Positions 33,837 to 42,440 of a stretch of 64,000 nt of DNA are shown in pieces. Position numbers and translations under genes: made by a program. The notes under the pieces were generated by a model. The model saw only the letters and a list, made by a program, of their open reading frames with translations, was not told the origin of the DNA and made no database searches. The number at the start of each line of letters is the position of its first letter. The first letter of the stretch is position 1. The stretch comes from Endozoicomonas sp. NE40 (GTDB lineage Bacteria > Pseudomonadota > Gammaproteobacteria > Pseudomonadales > Endozoicomonadaceae): positions 3,708,501 through 3,772,500 of the forward strand of contig NZ_JBEWTB010000002.1 of assembly GCF_040549045.1 (NCBI RefSeq), read 5' to 3'.

Positions 33837-34922
33837 TTATCCTTTCTTTCTGCGACGGGATTCACCCTGAACACTGCGGTATAACCGGCTCAGGGATTTA
33901 TCCCTGGCTCGCTTCTGAGCAAGGGTTGCGGAATTCAGCGCCTGTTCGCGCATCAGTTTGCGATAGTTGTTAAGACGGCGGGTATCCAGTTGTCCCAGCT
34001 CCAGGGCAGAGGCAATGGCGCAGCCCGGTTCACCACTGTGCTGGCAGTCGCTGAACTGACAGCTCCGGGCCAGACGACTGATGTCAGCAAACGTTTCCTC
34101 GACACCCTGTTCACAGTCAGCCAGCTGTAATTCACGCATGCCGGGAGTATCCAGCAGCAGGCTGCCTGATGGCATTGGGTGCAGCGAACGGGCGGTGGTG
34201 GTATGGCGACCTTTGCTGTCGTCTTCACGGATAGTTCCGGTTACCTGTTCAGCTTTATTCAACAGGGTATTAACCAGCGTAGACTTGCCAACTCCAGAGG
34301 AGCCCAGAAAAGCCACGGTTTTGCCCGTCGTACACCAGCTGGCAAGAGCATTCACACTGCTCGCGTCAAGCGCGTTAACCGCTTCGACCATCAGCATGGA
34401 ATCAATAGCCTGTACCTGCCGGATATAATCCTGAGGGTCAGCGCACAGGTCTGCTTTGGTCAGTACCACTACCGGCTCAGCACCGGCTTCATTGGCGAGT
34501 GCCAGAAAACGCTCAAGGCGGTTGAGATTAAAATCGCTGTTCAACGAGCTGACGATAAAGACCGTATCAACATTAGCAGCGATGCTCTGGCTATTTACCT
34601 TGCTGCCAGCCGCTTTGCGGGCAAACAATGATTGTCGTTCAAGCAGACGGCAGAAATGATCATCATGGTTCACCAGTAGCCAGTCACCGACTGTTATTCC
34701 AGTCATATCAGGGAGAACAGGTAGTGTAAGGCGTTTGTCTTCGGTCTGGACGACAATAATAGAACGATGCAGCCCGATCACCCGGGCAGGGACGGCGTCT
34801 TCCCACTCATCAAGAGTCAGTTGCTGTTGAAAAAAAGGTTTCCAGCCCAGTTCGTGCAGAGACAGGCTTGGGTTTTCGTTTGTATTTGAATTTTCGTTTG
34901 AATTAAACAATGTTATAGCCAC
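33837..34922 (-). CDS. rsgA: Ribosome small-subunit biogenesis GTPase RsgA
   Basis: RsgA is a circularly permuted GTPase that checks late 30S maturation and releases RbfA. The 361-residue protein shows an N-terminal OB domain, then the permuted motifs TKADL (G4) before GSSGVGKSTLVN (G1) and DTPGMRELQL (G3). The C-terminal zinc knuckle reads CQFSDCQHSGEPGC. The start is GTG at 34922, without a clear ribosome site. A TTG four codons later is an alternative. An RimJ-type acetyltransferase gene follows. Confidence 0.93.
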   Translation of the reverse strand: MAITLFNSNENSNTNENPSLSLHELGWKPFFQQQLTLDEWEDAVPARVIGLHRSIIVVQTEDKRLTLPVLPDMTGITVGDWLLVNHDDHFCRLLERQSLFARKAAGSKVNSQSIAANVDTVFIVSSLNSDFNLNRLERFLALANEAGAEPVVVLTKADLCADPQDYIRQVQAIDSMLMVEAVNALDASSVNALASWCTTGKTVAFLGSSGVGKSTLVNTLLNKAEQVTGTIREDDSKGRHTTTARSLHPMPSGSLLLDTPGMRELQLADCEQGVEETFADISRLARSCQFSDCQHSGEPGCAIASALELGQLDTRRLNNYRKLMREQALNSATLAQKRARDKSLSRLYRSVQGESRRRKKG

Positions 34923-35208
34923 CCCGGACGTAACAAATGGCAGTACATCAGGTAAAAAATCATTATGCAGGGGGCGTGCAGATTCGCCCCGGTTTGAATA
35001 CCGGGCAGAAGGGAGTGCTGTACTGTAACGGTTAAATCGGTTTCAGTTGTAACTTTGCAGACAGCTTGTTACAAAAATAGTTACAAACAGGGTGTTACAG
35101 ACAGTTTGCCCGGTGGGTGGTTACTGCAATCATGAATATCCTCCAGCTTTACTAGCTTGTTGTGTTGATTAAGCCATCAATGTAATCAGAATTGCCGGGA
35201 GTGTATAT

Positions 35209-35257
35209 AAGTACTCAACCATATGGTGTCATATGGCCGGGTACTTAAGCTTTTTTT
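35209..35257 (+). terminator. Terminator-like hairpin in the rsgA upstream gap
   Basis: Nested stems AAGTAC/GTACTT and CCATATG/CATATGG are followed by AAGC and seven T on the plus strand. No plus-strand gene precedes it, so it may instead end stray transcription or act on the minus-strand lipoprotein transcript. The rest of 34923-35365 holds GTTACA repeats (35050-35100) and no gene. Confidence 0.5.
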
Positions 35258-35273
35258 AGGGTAGACATTAAGC
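35247..35273 (+). repeat. Left inverted repeat flanking the lipoprotein gene
   Basis: AAGCTTTTTTTAGGG followed by TAGACATTAAGC is matched in inverted orientation by 37876-37899. The shared core GGGTAGACATTA is identical over 12 bases. The two ends bracket about 2.65 kb. Confidence 0.55.
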
Positions 35274-35365
35274 TCCCAAAAAATGCAAAACGAGTATAGG
35301 AACTGAAGCCCTGTAGTGTAGTGACTTTTCATACCGTTGGGTTTCAGCCCTATTTAAAGGGTCAG

Positions 35366-37657
35366 TTACTGAACTCTGGTAAATGTTAGATTGTATTTTT
35401 CTGCAGGACTATCAATAAAACTATTACCCCCCTTCTTCCAGGTCATCAACTCTGCCGTAAAATGTCCTGTCTGGTCCAGAGGCTCTTTAATGCGAAGCAT
35501 ATACTGATCCCTGAGCCACCAACCATCACCACAGCGAATTGACACAATCATATCGCCGCCCCTGTAGTTCAGGGTATTGAAGTCAACGCTGAAAATGTCC
35601 TGATCCCAGCAGATATTCGCAGGGGGCTGAAGCTCTTTGGCAGGAATTCGGTCAATGAATCTGAACTGGGTTCCACCATTAAATAGTAATTTCATGAGTT
35701 CAGCAGGCAGGTCTTTGCTAACCACTGACCAGGAAATGTCACTGAAAAAATCCGGAGTAAAAACTGGGTTCTTCTCAATTCTGCCTGGCACCCCTGCACC
35801 TTCAACCTGAGTGGTCTGGTAGGCACCTCTGATTCCTTTTACAGAGTCTTGATGAACCAGAGTCTGCTTTACGTAGACTTTTTTATCGGGTCCATGGTCT
35901 GAATCTATGGATTCATCAACACCATTACGGATGGGTGAGAAAGTCCATTCGCCGGCCAGCGTTTCCAGTTTATTATTCCATTGAAGCCTGGCTGTTAAGA
36001 TTGGATTTTCGTCTTCAACAGGCAGGTTAAGCTGAATCTTTTTACCACTATCGGTCTCCTTACTGGATGTATTCAGGATGAAAGCTTCTATACTCAGGTT
36101 TCTGTTTCCCTGCAGGTCTTTTTCAGAGGTCTCTGAGTGATAGGTTGGCGCGAATTGGTTCCAGGCTACAAGGTTGACCTGGTTTAATGGACGTAGACTG
36201 GAATTCGGCACTGCAAATTCCCGTTCCGGTGGATTATCCCACCCTGGTGCCATAATTTTGTTAAAAAGCACTCCCTCAGAGGTAATGCTATCTTTTTGCA
36301 CAACATTAAAAGGGTTGTCGAGTTTAAGGTTTTCAGACTTTGCTTCCCAGTCGCGAAAAATCTCACTGGATTTACCACCGTTTTCCAACCAGTAAGTGTA
36401 TCTCTCCTCGTAGTAAGCAGGGGAAGACATTTCCACAGGCAGTGAGGCATTTCCGGGCTTTTGCCACTCTGTCATAAGGTCAGCCTCAGTGGGTGTGCCG
36501 CTTGAATCGATACTGTCTTTAAACATACGTTGTTCAACAAAATCGACGCATGGGTCAAAGGGGTCTTTGCTGGAAAGTTTGTTCAGCTCTGACAAAATAT
36601 CAAAATTTGGGCAAAACTTTCTGGCAGGTTGCTCATTACCACCCTCAAGGGATGGGTCGCCTTCGTTGTAAAGCTCCATCATATCCATAACCAATAAGCC
36701 TTGGTCGTTGTATTGGTAGGTGCCGATGGCGGCTTTTTCACCCTGAAACTGGAATAGCCCGTCCCGGTTATAATCAAATTCAAAGAAGGTATGCACAGTC
36801 AGCTGGCCAGTGTCCCATTTTTTTGATTCAGTCCAGTTTTGAAGGATATCATCGGTCTTGATTCCATTTTCATCAACAAACCACTGGGTACCTTCTATCC
36901 TCTCAATTTTTTTCCCGTTCTCTTTCTTTTTGAGATGAACAGATTCTTCGTAACGCTCAAAAAAGGCATGGGTATGAAAACTGTGCTGCCAGATATTCCA
37001 GGCGACCACATGTATACTGTCCCACTGTGCATAGTCAGGATTGTTTTTCAGTTCAGCTTCCCGCTCTCTGGCTCTTTCCAGCCACAATTTAGATTCTCTG
37101 GCTCTTGTGACTATGGCGTCATAGTTGTCATGGTCATGGTGAGAAAGAAAGTCACCAAAAATAATACTCTGGTCATTGGCGCTGAAATCGTTTTGTTCAA
37201 TCACTTCGGACTGAGCTTGACGGATAGCAAAAGGCAGATTGTTGTTCTCCCCCATTGCGACTTTGTCTGATACCTGAGTTGTAAAGGGTGAGACGGTTAG
37301 CGAATGACTGTTTTCAGAGTTGTCAATTAGCGTTCGGTACAAGGCTCCGGACGATTTATGAGAACCAGGGATAACCAGAATCTGCGAACCTGTCGCGGCG
37401 GCTGACTCAGGCACTTCTAGAGAGAACTTTCCATCAGAGTCAGTAGTCCCTACTATCTCTCCGGTGCAACTGTTGTTCATGGCCTGATCAAGGCAGACTG
37501 TAGCATCTGAAAGATAGTCACCATCAAGGGCAATTCCAGACAAGGTGACGGTGGGTTCTGAAGGTGGAGATGAAGGAGAATCGGAAGAGTTGTCGCTGCA
37601 ACCAGCAAGAATTAGTGCTGACGCTATGGCCAGCGGAATAGCTTTAACAGGAGTCAT
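35366..37657 (-). CDS. Large lipoprotein of unknown function
   Basis: The 763-residue protein starts with a lipoprotein signal (AIASALILAGC, lipobox LAGC, Cys20) and a Ser/Pro linker. Residues about 35-100 resemble a carboxypeptidase-regulatory-like beta domain (SGIALDGDYLSDATVCLD ... GTTDSDGKFSLEVPE), usual in surface proteins. The remaining 650 residues (with HSFHTHAFFERYEESVHLKK, DYNRDGLFQFQGEKAAIGTY and WWLRDQYMLRIKEPLDQTG) match no family I know. Asp at +2 is serine-aspartate (CSD), compatible with outer-membrane sorting. It stands alone, bracketed by inverted repeats. Confidence 0.72.
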   Translation of the reverse strand: MTPVKAIPLAIASALILAGCSDNSSDSPSSPPSEPTVTLSGIALDGDYLSDATVCLDQAMNNSCTGEIVGTTDSDGKFSLEVPESAAATGSQILVIPGSHKSSGALYRTLIDNSENSHSLTVSPFTTQVSDKVAMGENNNLPFAIRQAQSEVIEQNDFSANDQSIIFGDFLSHHDHDNYDAIVTRARESKLWLERAREREAELKNNPDYAQWDSIHVVAWNIWQHSFHTHAFFERYEESVHLKKKENGKKIERIEGTQWFVDENGIKTDDILQNWTESKKWDTGQLTVHTFFEFDYNRDGLFQFQGEKAAIGTYQYNDQGLLVMDMMELYNEGDPSLEGGNEQPARKFCPNFDILSELNKLSSKDPFDPCVDFVEQRMFKDSIDSSGTPTEADLMTEWQKPGNASLPVEMSSPAYYEERYTYWLENGGKSSEIFRDWEAKSENLKLDNPFNVVQKDSITSEGVLFNKIMAPGWDNPPEREFAVPNSSLRPLNQVNLVAWNQFAPTYHSETSEKDLQGNRNLSIEAFILNTSSKETDSGKKIQLNLPVEDENPILTARLQWNNKLETLAGEWTFSPIRNGVDESIDSDHGPDKKVYVKQTLVHQDSVKGIRGAYQTTQVEGAGVPGRIEKNPVFTPDFFSDISWSVVSKDLPAELMKLLFNGGTQFRFIDRIPAKELQPPANICWDQDIFSVDFNTLNYRGGDMIVSIRCGDGWWLRDQYMLRIKEPLDQTGHFTAELMTWKKGGNSFIDSPAEKYNLTFTRVQ

Positions 37658-37875
37658 GTGTTTAACAACTTAAAGTGCATTTTGGGGTGACCACACCAAG
37701 AAAAGTTCTGGTCTTAGCGGTTTTTACACTATCTGCATATTTCGGTCAAAATGAACACAACGCCAGCCTCTAATAGCATTAGGGTTTATCTTGTTCAGTC
37801 TCATAATGGTTAAGTATCAGATTGTAGTTTGGCTGTTCAAGATGGACTCTGCCCAATGAACCTCGGACGAAAGTG

Positions 37876-37899
37876 GCTAATGTCTACCCAAAGAAGCTT
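37876..37899 (-). repeat. Right inverted repeat flanking the lipoprotein gene
   Basis: In reverse complement it reads AAGCTTCTTTGGGTAGACAT followed by TAGC, matching 35247-35273 except for a 2-3-base length difference and one substitution. It overlaps the end of a small reading frame (37877-38014). Confidence 0.55.
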
Positions 37900-38014
37900 T
37901 TATATTCATGGCCTTATTGGTGGGGACACCAGTTTCATAATAATCCTTCATAATTGCCCAGGCCTGTTCCAGGGGAAGATTGATAACCAGCTGGTGTGAA
38001 GCTTTTGAACCCAT
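37877..38014 (-). pseudogene. Possible SRPBCC-type protein fragment
   Basis: A 45-codon frame reads SKASHQLVINLPLEQAWAIM then KDYYETGVP. This is the N-terminal strand and helix pattern of SRPBCC (START-like) ligand-binding proteins, normally about 140 residues. It stops at the inverted repeat, so the rest is missing. The remainder of 37658-38075 has no other frame or clear signal. Confidence 0.35.
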
Positions 38015-38075
38015 AGATAAAAGGAGTCTCTTTGTTATAGTTGTTTTATAGCTGCTTATTTATATAGCTGCTTAT

Positions 38076-38663
38076 TTATAGAGTCGCGTTGTCAGCCGTA
38101 GCGACCTCAAGAAAAGCAGGTTTTTCACCACCCCCGTGTACCACCACTTCTGCACTACTGACGTAAGACGCAAGGTCAGAAGCCAGATAAAGACATGTGT
38201 CGTCTATATCGGAAGGTTGTGCCAGCCGCTGTAAAGGAACTGTTCTGGCGACGCGGGCAATGCCTTCTTCGTCCCCGTAATGCAGGTGGGACTGATCGGT
38301 CTGGATCATGCCTGCAATCACCGAGTTCATCCGCACCTTTGGAGCCCACTCCTCCGCCAGTGACTGAGTCAGGTTAACCAGCCCGGCTTTGGCTGCACCA
38401 CAAGCAGCTGTTCCGGGAGATGGGCGTCTGGCACTGATGATACAGATATTAATAATGCAGCCACCCTGGCTTTGTTGTTGCATCACACGGTTAGCGAACT
38501 GAGAAAGGTTCAGTGGCGCCATCAGGTTAAGTCGCAGGATGGATTCCGAAAAGCGGGGGGGACACGGTGGCAGCTTCGGCAAACGGTGCGCTACCGGCAT
38601 TGTTGACAAACACCGACCTGTGACGATGACAACCTGACCAGTGAAATCCAACGGGTTTTGCAT
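38076..38663 (-). pseudogene. SDR gene with internal deletion and frameshift
   Basis: A classical SDR (about 250 residues) is represented by 195 codons. After the start MQNPLDFTGQVVIVTG the glycine-rich motif and about 60 following residues are missing. A wrong-frame stretch follows, whose alternative frame reads VFVNNAGSAPFAEAATVSP, and a C7 run returns the frame to SESILRLNLMAPLNLSQF. The rest is normal (AACGAAKAGLVNLTQSLAEE without the usual catalytic Tyr, RMNSVIAGMIQT). It resembles SDRs of steroid clusters and is divergent from hsaD. It is not functional. Confidence 0.75.
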
Positions 38664-38747
38664 GCTTAACTCTTTTGTTTTTTCAGGTTTTGTTGTTTTC
38701 GTTACAGGCTCTGTGCCGAATGTTACCGACTGAGCCAGCAAGAGTAT

Positions 38748-38791
38748 TAGTCCGTTTAAACGATGATGGTGTAACCCTGCATTGAAAGAAT
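38748..38791 (+). promoter_or_regulatory. Steroid-regulon promoter motif upstream of hsaD
   Basis: TAGTCCGTTTAAACGATGAT occupies 38748-38767 and the -10-like AAGAAT occupies 38786-38791 with a 17-base spacer from GATGATG. The centre contains the palindrome GTTTAAAC. The hsaD start is 89 bases downstream of the motif. Confidence 0.7.
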
Positions 38792-38856
38792 CGCCAGATG
38801 GTATGACTAAATAAATCCGACAGCCTTGTGGCTGTTTTCTGGTCAGGAGGTTAGGG

Positions 38857-39678
38857 ATGAGTGTAATACCCGAGCATAGCTACGTTCGACTGGATGATGA
38901 CGTCACTCTGCACTATCTGGATGCAGGGGAGGGCGAAACGGTATTGTTTATTCACGGTTCCGGCCCGGGAGCCAGTGGACACAGTAATTTCAAATTAAAT
39001 TACCCTGAATTTCTTAAGGCTGGCTATCGGGTGGTTGTCCCCGACCTTCCGGGTTATGGCCGCAGCAGCAAGCCTGAAACCGACTATGTGCTTGATTTTT
39101 TCGTGGAAGCCGTGCGAGAGCTTGTGGACCATCTTGGTGTCAGCAGGGTCACGCTGGTCGGGAACTCTCTGGGAGGCGCGATCGCGATCAAGCTGGCGCT
39201 GGATTATCCAAAGCTGGTCAATCGCCTGATTTTGATGGCTCCGGGTGGGCTGATGAAAAAAGAGCGCTATTTTAAGGAAATGGAAGGCATTCAGAAAATG
39301 GCAGCCGCCTTTGCTGGTAATGAACTGAACGAGCCTGAAGGTATGCGTCGTTTATTAAGCCTGCAGATGTACGACGCTTCCGGCTTGACAGAGGAAGTGG
39401 TGCTGGAACGGGTTGCTGTTGTTAAGGAACAGCCCAGGTGTGTGCTGTCGACTATGCATGTACCAAAGCTGGCCAAACGACTGAAAGAGCTGCAATGCCC
39501 GATTCTTGGCTTCTGGGGTATGAATGATAAATTCTGCCCTGCTCATGGCGCCCAGACCATGATGGAGGAGTGCCGTAACATTCGTTTTACCCTGCTCAGC
39601 GAATGCGGACATTGGGTGATGATAGAGCATCAGGAACTGTTTAATCGTCAGTGTCTGGAGTTTCTGGAAGACCGCTGA
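38857..39678 (+). CDS. hsaD: HsaD-like meta-cleavage product hydrolase
   Basis: This alpha/beta hydrolase cleaves the C-C bond of 4,9-DSHA (product of HsaC) into the C/D-ring acid HIP and 2-hydroxyhexadienoate. The 273-residue protein has the family HGSGPGASGHSNF oxyanion region, nucleophile Ser104 in GNSLGG, Asp224 in GMNDKFCP and His252 in CGHW. It has a GGAGG-type site upstream and follows the regulon motif. Downstream hsaE and hsaF are broken, so the diene by-product cannot be processed by this cluster alone. Confidence 0.9.
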   Translation: MSVIPEHSYVRLDDDVTLHYLDAGEGETVLFIHGSGPGASGHSNFKLNYPEFLKAGYRVVVPDLPGYGRSSKPETDYVLDFFVEAVRELVDHLGVSRVTLVGNSLGGAIAIKLALDYPKLVNRLILMAPGGLMKKERYFKEMEGIQKMAAAFAGNELNEPEGMRRLLSLQMYDASGLTEEVVLERVAVVKEQPRCVLSTMHVPKLAKRLKELQCPILGFWGMNDKFCPAHGAQTMMEECRNIRFTLLSECGHWVMIEHQELFNRQCLEFLEDR

Positions 39679-39689
39679 AAGGACGGGAA

Positions 39690-40030
39690 ATGAATAATAA
39701 TAAAAGAGCGAAGTATGGTGATGAGCTGTACGAAGCGCTGACTTCTGGCAAGACTATTCAGCCCTTTACCGAAAGGGATGACGATATCCCCATAGACGAC
39801 GCCTACCACATTTCCCTGCACATGGTTAGGATGCGACGGAGTCGGTAATGCCCTGCTTTGGGATTGTCGATTCCCGCATCCATAACTGGCAGATCAAAAT
39901 TCAGGATACCGTGGCAGACAATGCCTCCTGCGGGGTATTTGTACTGGGTGATCAGGAGGTGGACCCAAACGTTTGCGGAAGAAGCACAAAATGGGTCACT
40001 CATATTACCGGAACGCAGCTAGTCAGCTAA
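39690..40030 (+). pseudogene. hsaE: Remnant of hsaE, 2-hydroxydienoate hydratase
   Basis: HsaE (about 260 residues) hydrates 2-hydroxyhexa-2,4-dienoate. The N-terminal piece (YGDELYEALTSGKTIQPFTE, DDAYHISLHMV) ends in a stop at 39848. A second frame from 39848 gives the mid-protein GIVDSRIHNWQIKIQDTVAD and FVLGDQEVDPN, then loses homology and stops at 40030. The region between and the C-terminus are deleted. Confidence 0.85.
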
Positions 40031-40043
40031 GTGGAGAATAACA

Positions 40044-40861
40044 ATGGACCTGAAAGGTAAAAGCGTCATCCTTCACGACATGAGCCTGCGGGACGGAATG
40101 CACGCCAAAGCTCACCAGATCAGCCTGAAAGAGATGGTGGATATAGCCACTGGTCTGGATGAAGCCGGAATGCCAATGATTGAAGTCACGCACGGCGACG
40201 GTCTGGGTGGCGCGTCGCTGAATTATGGTTTTCCAGCTCACTCAGATGAAGAGTACTTGAGTGCTGTAGTGCCTGCCCTGAAACAGGCAAAGCTGATGGA
40301 ACGCTATGGTGCTAACTGCATTTACTGCACTGGCTCAGCAGGTTATATGTTGCCTGCTGACGTAACTGTCAAAATTGGCCTGTTACGTTCGGAGCTGAAT
40401 GCCAATACTGAGATAGGTTTCCATGGTCATCATAATCTGGGCATGGGGATTGCCAACTCGCTGGCAGCCATTGAAGCCGGTGCCAGTCGTATCGATGGTT
40501 CAGTTGCCGGGCTGGGGGCGGGTGCAGGTGCAGGCAATACGCCGCTGGAAGTGTTTGTGGCGGTACTGGATCGCATGGGCGTTGAAACGGGGGGGCGTCC
40601 TTTATAAGGTCATGGATGTGGCAGAAGACCGTGTGGTGCCGATTATGGATCAGCCTATTCGTATCGACCGGGATGCCCTGACTGGGGTATGCGGGGGTTT
40701 ACTCTTCTTTCCTGCTGTTTGCCAGACGGGCAGAAGCAAAATATGGCATTCAGGCCCGGGATATTCTTTTTGAACTGGGACGTCGCGGTACAGTGGGTGG
40801 TCAGGAGGATATGATAGAAGATCTGGCGCTGACTATGGCAAAAGAAAAAGGGTTGATCTGA
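40044..40861 (+). pseudogene. hsaF: Remnant of hsaF, 4-hydroxy-2-oxoacid aldolase
   Basis: HsaF (about 345 residues) cleaves 4-hydroxy-2-oxohexanoate to pyruvate and propanal with HsaG. The N-terminus is clear (LHDMSLRDGMHAKAHQ, THGDGLGGASLNYGF). An in-frame deletion of about 70 residues joins ALKQAK to LMERYGANC. After GHHNLGMGIANSLAAIEAGA the frame breaks at a G-run near 40590 (GGRPL stop; true frame YKVMDVAEDRVVPIMDQPIR), and again near 40690. The C-terminus GQEDMIEDLALTMAKEKGLI ends at 40861. No hsaG is seen. Confidence 0.88.
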
Positions 40862-40872
40862 ATCGTTAACAG

Positions 40873-40908
40873 AAGCCCCCGTTCTCAGTCATCTGAGAAC
40901 GGGGGCTT
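40873..40908. terminator. Bidirectional terminator between hsaF remnant and sstT
   Basis: A perfect 16-pair hairpin (AAGCCCCCGTTCTCAG / CTGAGAACGGGGGCTT) with a TCAT loop lies between convergent genes. It is followed by TTAAACG on the plus strand and by short A/T flank on the other. Confidence 0.85.
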
Positions 40909-40928
40909 TAAACGTTCACCGTCTGTTA

Positions 40929-42179
40929 TCAGGCTTCAGCTTTCTGCCCGGATACCACCGTTGAACCGTTCTGTTCAGCCGCAATGCAGGCTGTAGCCGT
41001 GAAGACGACGTCGGTAGAACTGTTCAGCGCGGTTTCAACAGAGTCCTGAATCACACCGATAATAAAGCCGACAGCTACCACCTGCATGGCCACTTCGTTG
41101 GGAATACCAAACAGGCTGCAGGCGAGAGGGATCAGCAGCAGTGAACCACCGGCAACACCGGAAGCACCACAGGCAGATACAGCTGCCACCACACTCAGGA
41201 TAAAGGCAGTGGCGATATCCACCTGAATACCCAAGGTGTTAACCGCTGCCAGCGTCATCACAGTGATTGTGATCGCAGCACCACCCATATTGATGGTGGC
41301 TCCCAGAGGAATGGATACAGAATAAGTATCTTCATGCAGCTTCAGGTTTTTACACAGCTGCATGTTTACCGGGATATTAGCGGCAGAACTGCGGGTGAAG
41401 AACGCAGTGACGCCACTTTCACGGATGCAGCGCAGCACCAGTGGGTATGGGTTCTGGCGGGTCTTCAGGAAGACGATCAGAGGGTTAATTCCCAGGGCAA
41501 TGATCAGCATGCTGCCCACCAGAATCGCTAACAGGTGTGTGTAGCTTGCCAGTACAGAGAAACCAGTGGTGGCAATGGTGTCGGCTACCAGGCCAAAGAT
41601 ACCGAAAGGTGCCAGCTGAATGACGAAGCGAACGATGCTGGAAACTGCATCGGACATATCCTGCAGGGTGTTTTTGGTGGTCTCGGAAGCGTGGCGCAGT
41701 ACTACACCCAGACCAATAGCCCAGGCCAGAATGCCGATAAAGTTACCGTTCAACAGTGCTTCAACCGGGTTCTGAACAATGCGGAACAGCAGTGTGTTCA
41801 GCACTTCTCCAATACCTTCCGGCGGTGTTGCACTGGCACCTTCAGTAGCCAGACTCAACGTTACCGGAGACAGAAAACTCAAGGCTACTGCGGTAAAGGC
41901 TGCCGCCAGGGTTCCAATCAGGTACAGGGCCACAATGGGGCGAATGTTGGTATGCTGGCCTTTTTTCTGGTTGGCAATAGACGACATTACCAGAACAAAT
42001 ACCAGAATCGGGGCAACGGCCTGCAGAGCTCTTACAAACAGCGAACCCAGAATGGCGACGGAGCCTGCAGCCGCTGGAGAAGCAACTGCAATCAGGGTAC
42101 CCAGAACAATACCGATAACGATTCTGAGCACCAGGCTAACGCTCGTCATTCGCCCAAACAGCGACTGAGCTTGATTCAT
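40929..42179 (-). CDS. sstT: Sodium/serine-threonine symporter SstT
   Basis: SstT imports serine and threonine with sodium and belongs to the dicarboxylate/amino acid:cation symporter family. The protein is 416 residues with eight membrane helices and two re-entrant loops. Family signatures are TRSSAANIPVNM (substrate hairpin, serine-rich), SIPLGATINMGGAAITITV and GASGVAGGSLLLIPLA. ATG 42179 is chosen, with GAGGG upstream, over an in-frame start 8 codons earlier. It is convergent with the steroid remnants and downstream of the TeiR-like gene. Confidence 0.9.
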   Translation of the reverse strand: MNQAQSLFGRMTSVSLVLRIVIGIVLGTLIAVASPAAAGSVAILGSLFVRALQAVAPILVFVLVMSSIANQKKGQHTNIRPIVALYLIGTLAAAFTAVALSFLSPVTLSLATEGASATPPEGIGEVLNTLLFRIVQNPVEALLNGNFIGILAWAIGLGVVLRHASETTKNTLQDMSDAVSSIVRFVIQLAPFGIFGLVADTIATTGFSVLASYTHLLAILVGSMLIIALGINPLIVFLKTRQNPYPLVLRCIRESGVTAFFTRSSAANIPVNMQLCKNLKLHEDTYSVSIPLGATINMGGAAITITVMTLAAVNTLGIQVDIATAFILSVVAAVSACGASGVAGGSLLLIPLACSLFGIPNEVAMQVVAVGFIIGVIQDSVETALNSSTDVVFTATACIAAEQNGSTVVSGQKAEA

Positions 42180-42440
42180 TGATAATTCCCTCTTCTTCTT
42201 CACTTTTCTACGGTTATTGACCTGAGCTCAGGCTTATTGGACTTGTTGTACTGATTATCAGGAAAAACTATGGCCGTACTGGTCGTGTTGTACCAGAGAC
42301 CAACGAGGTGATTATATAAGAGAGGTGGCTGCGAATTATATTGCTGTAAATCATTGTTTTTATGAAATTAAATACTATAAAAAGTGATTTGACAGTTTAT
42401 TATCTTGCTGATTGGTGTTCTGGTGATGTCTGCATCCGGG

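Noticed and set aside
34923..35365. tRNA or small RNA gene in the gap upstream of rsgA
   Set aside because: No cloverleaf or conserved T-loop sequence was found, only GTTACA repeats and a terminator-like hairpin.
41535..42182. 215-codon plus-strand open frame opposite sstT
   Set aside because: Composition is Gln/Asn/Arg-rich shadow coding; the minus strand encodes a clear transporter.
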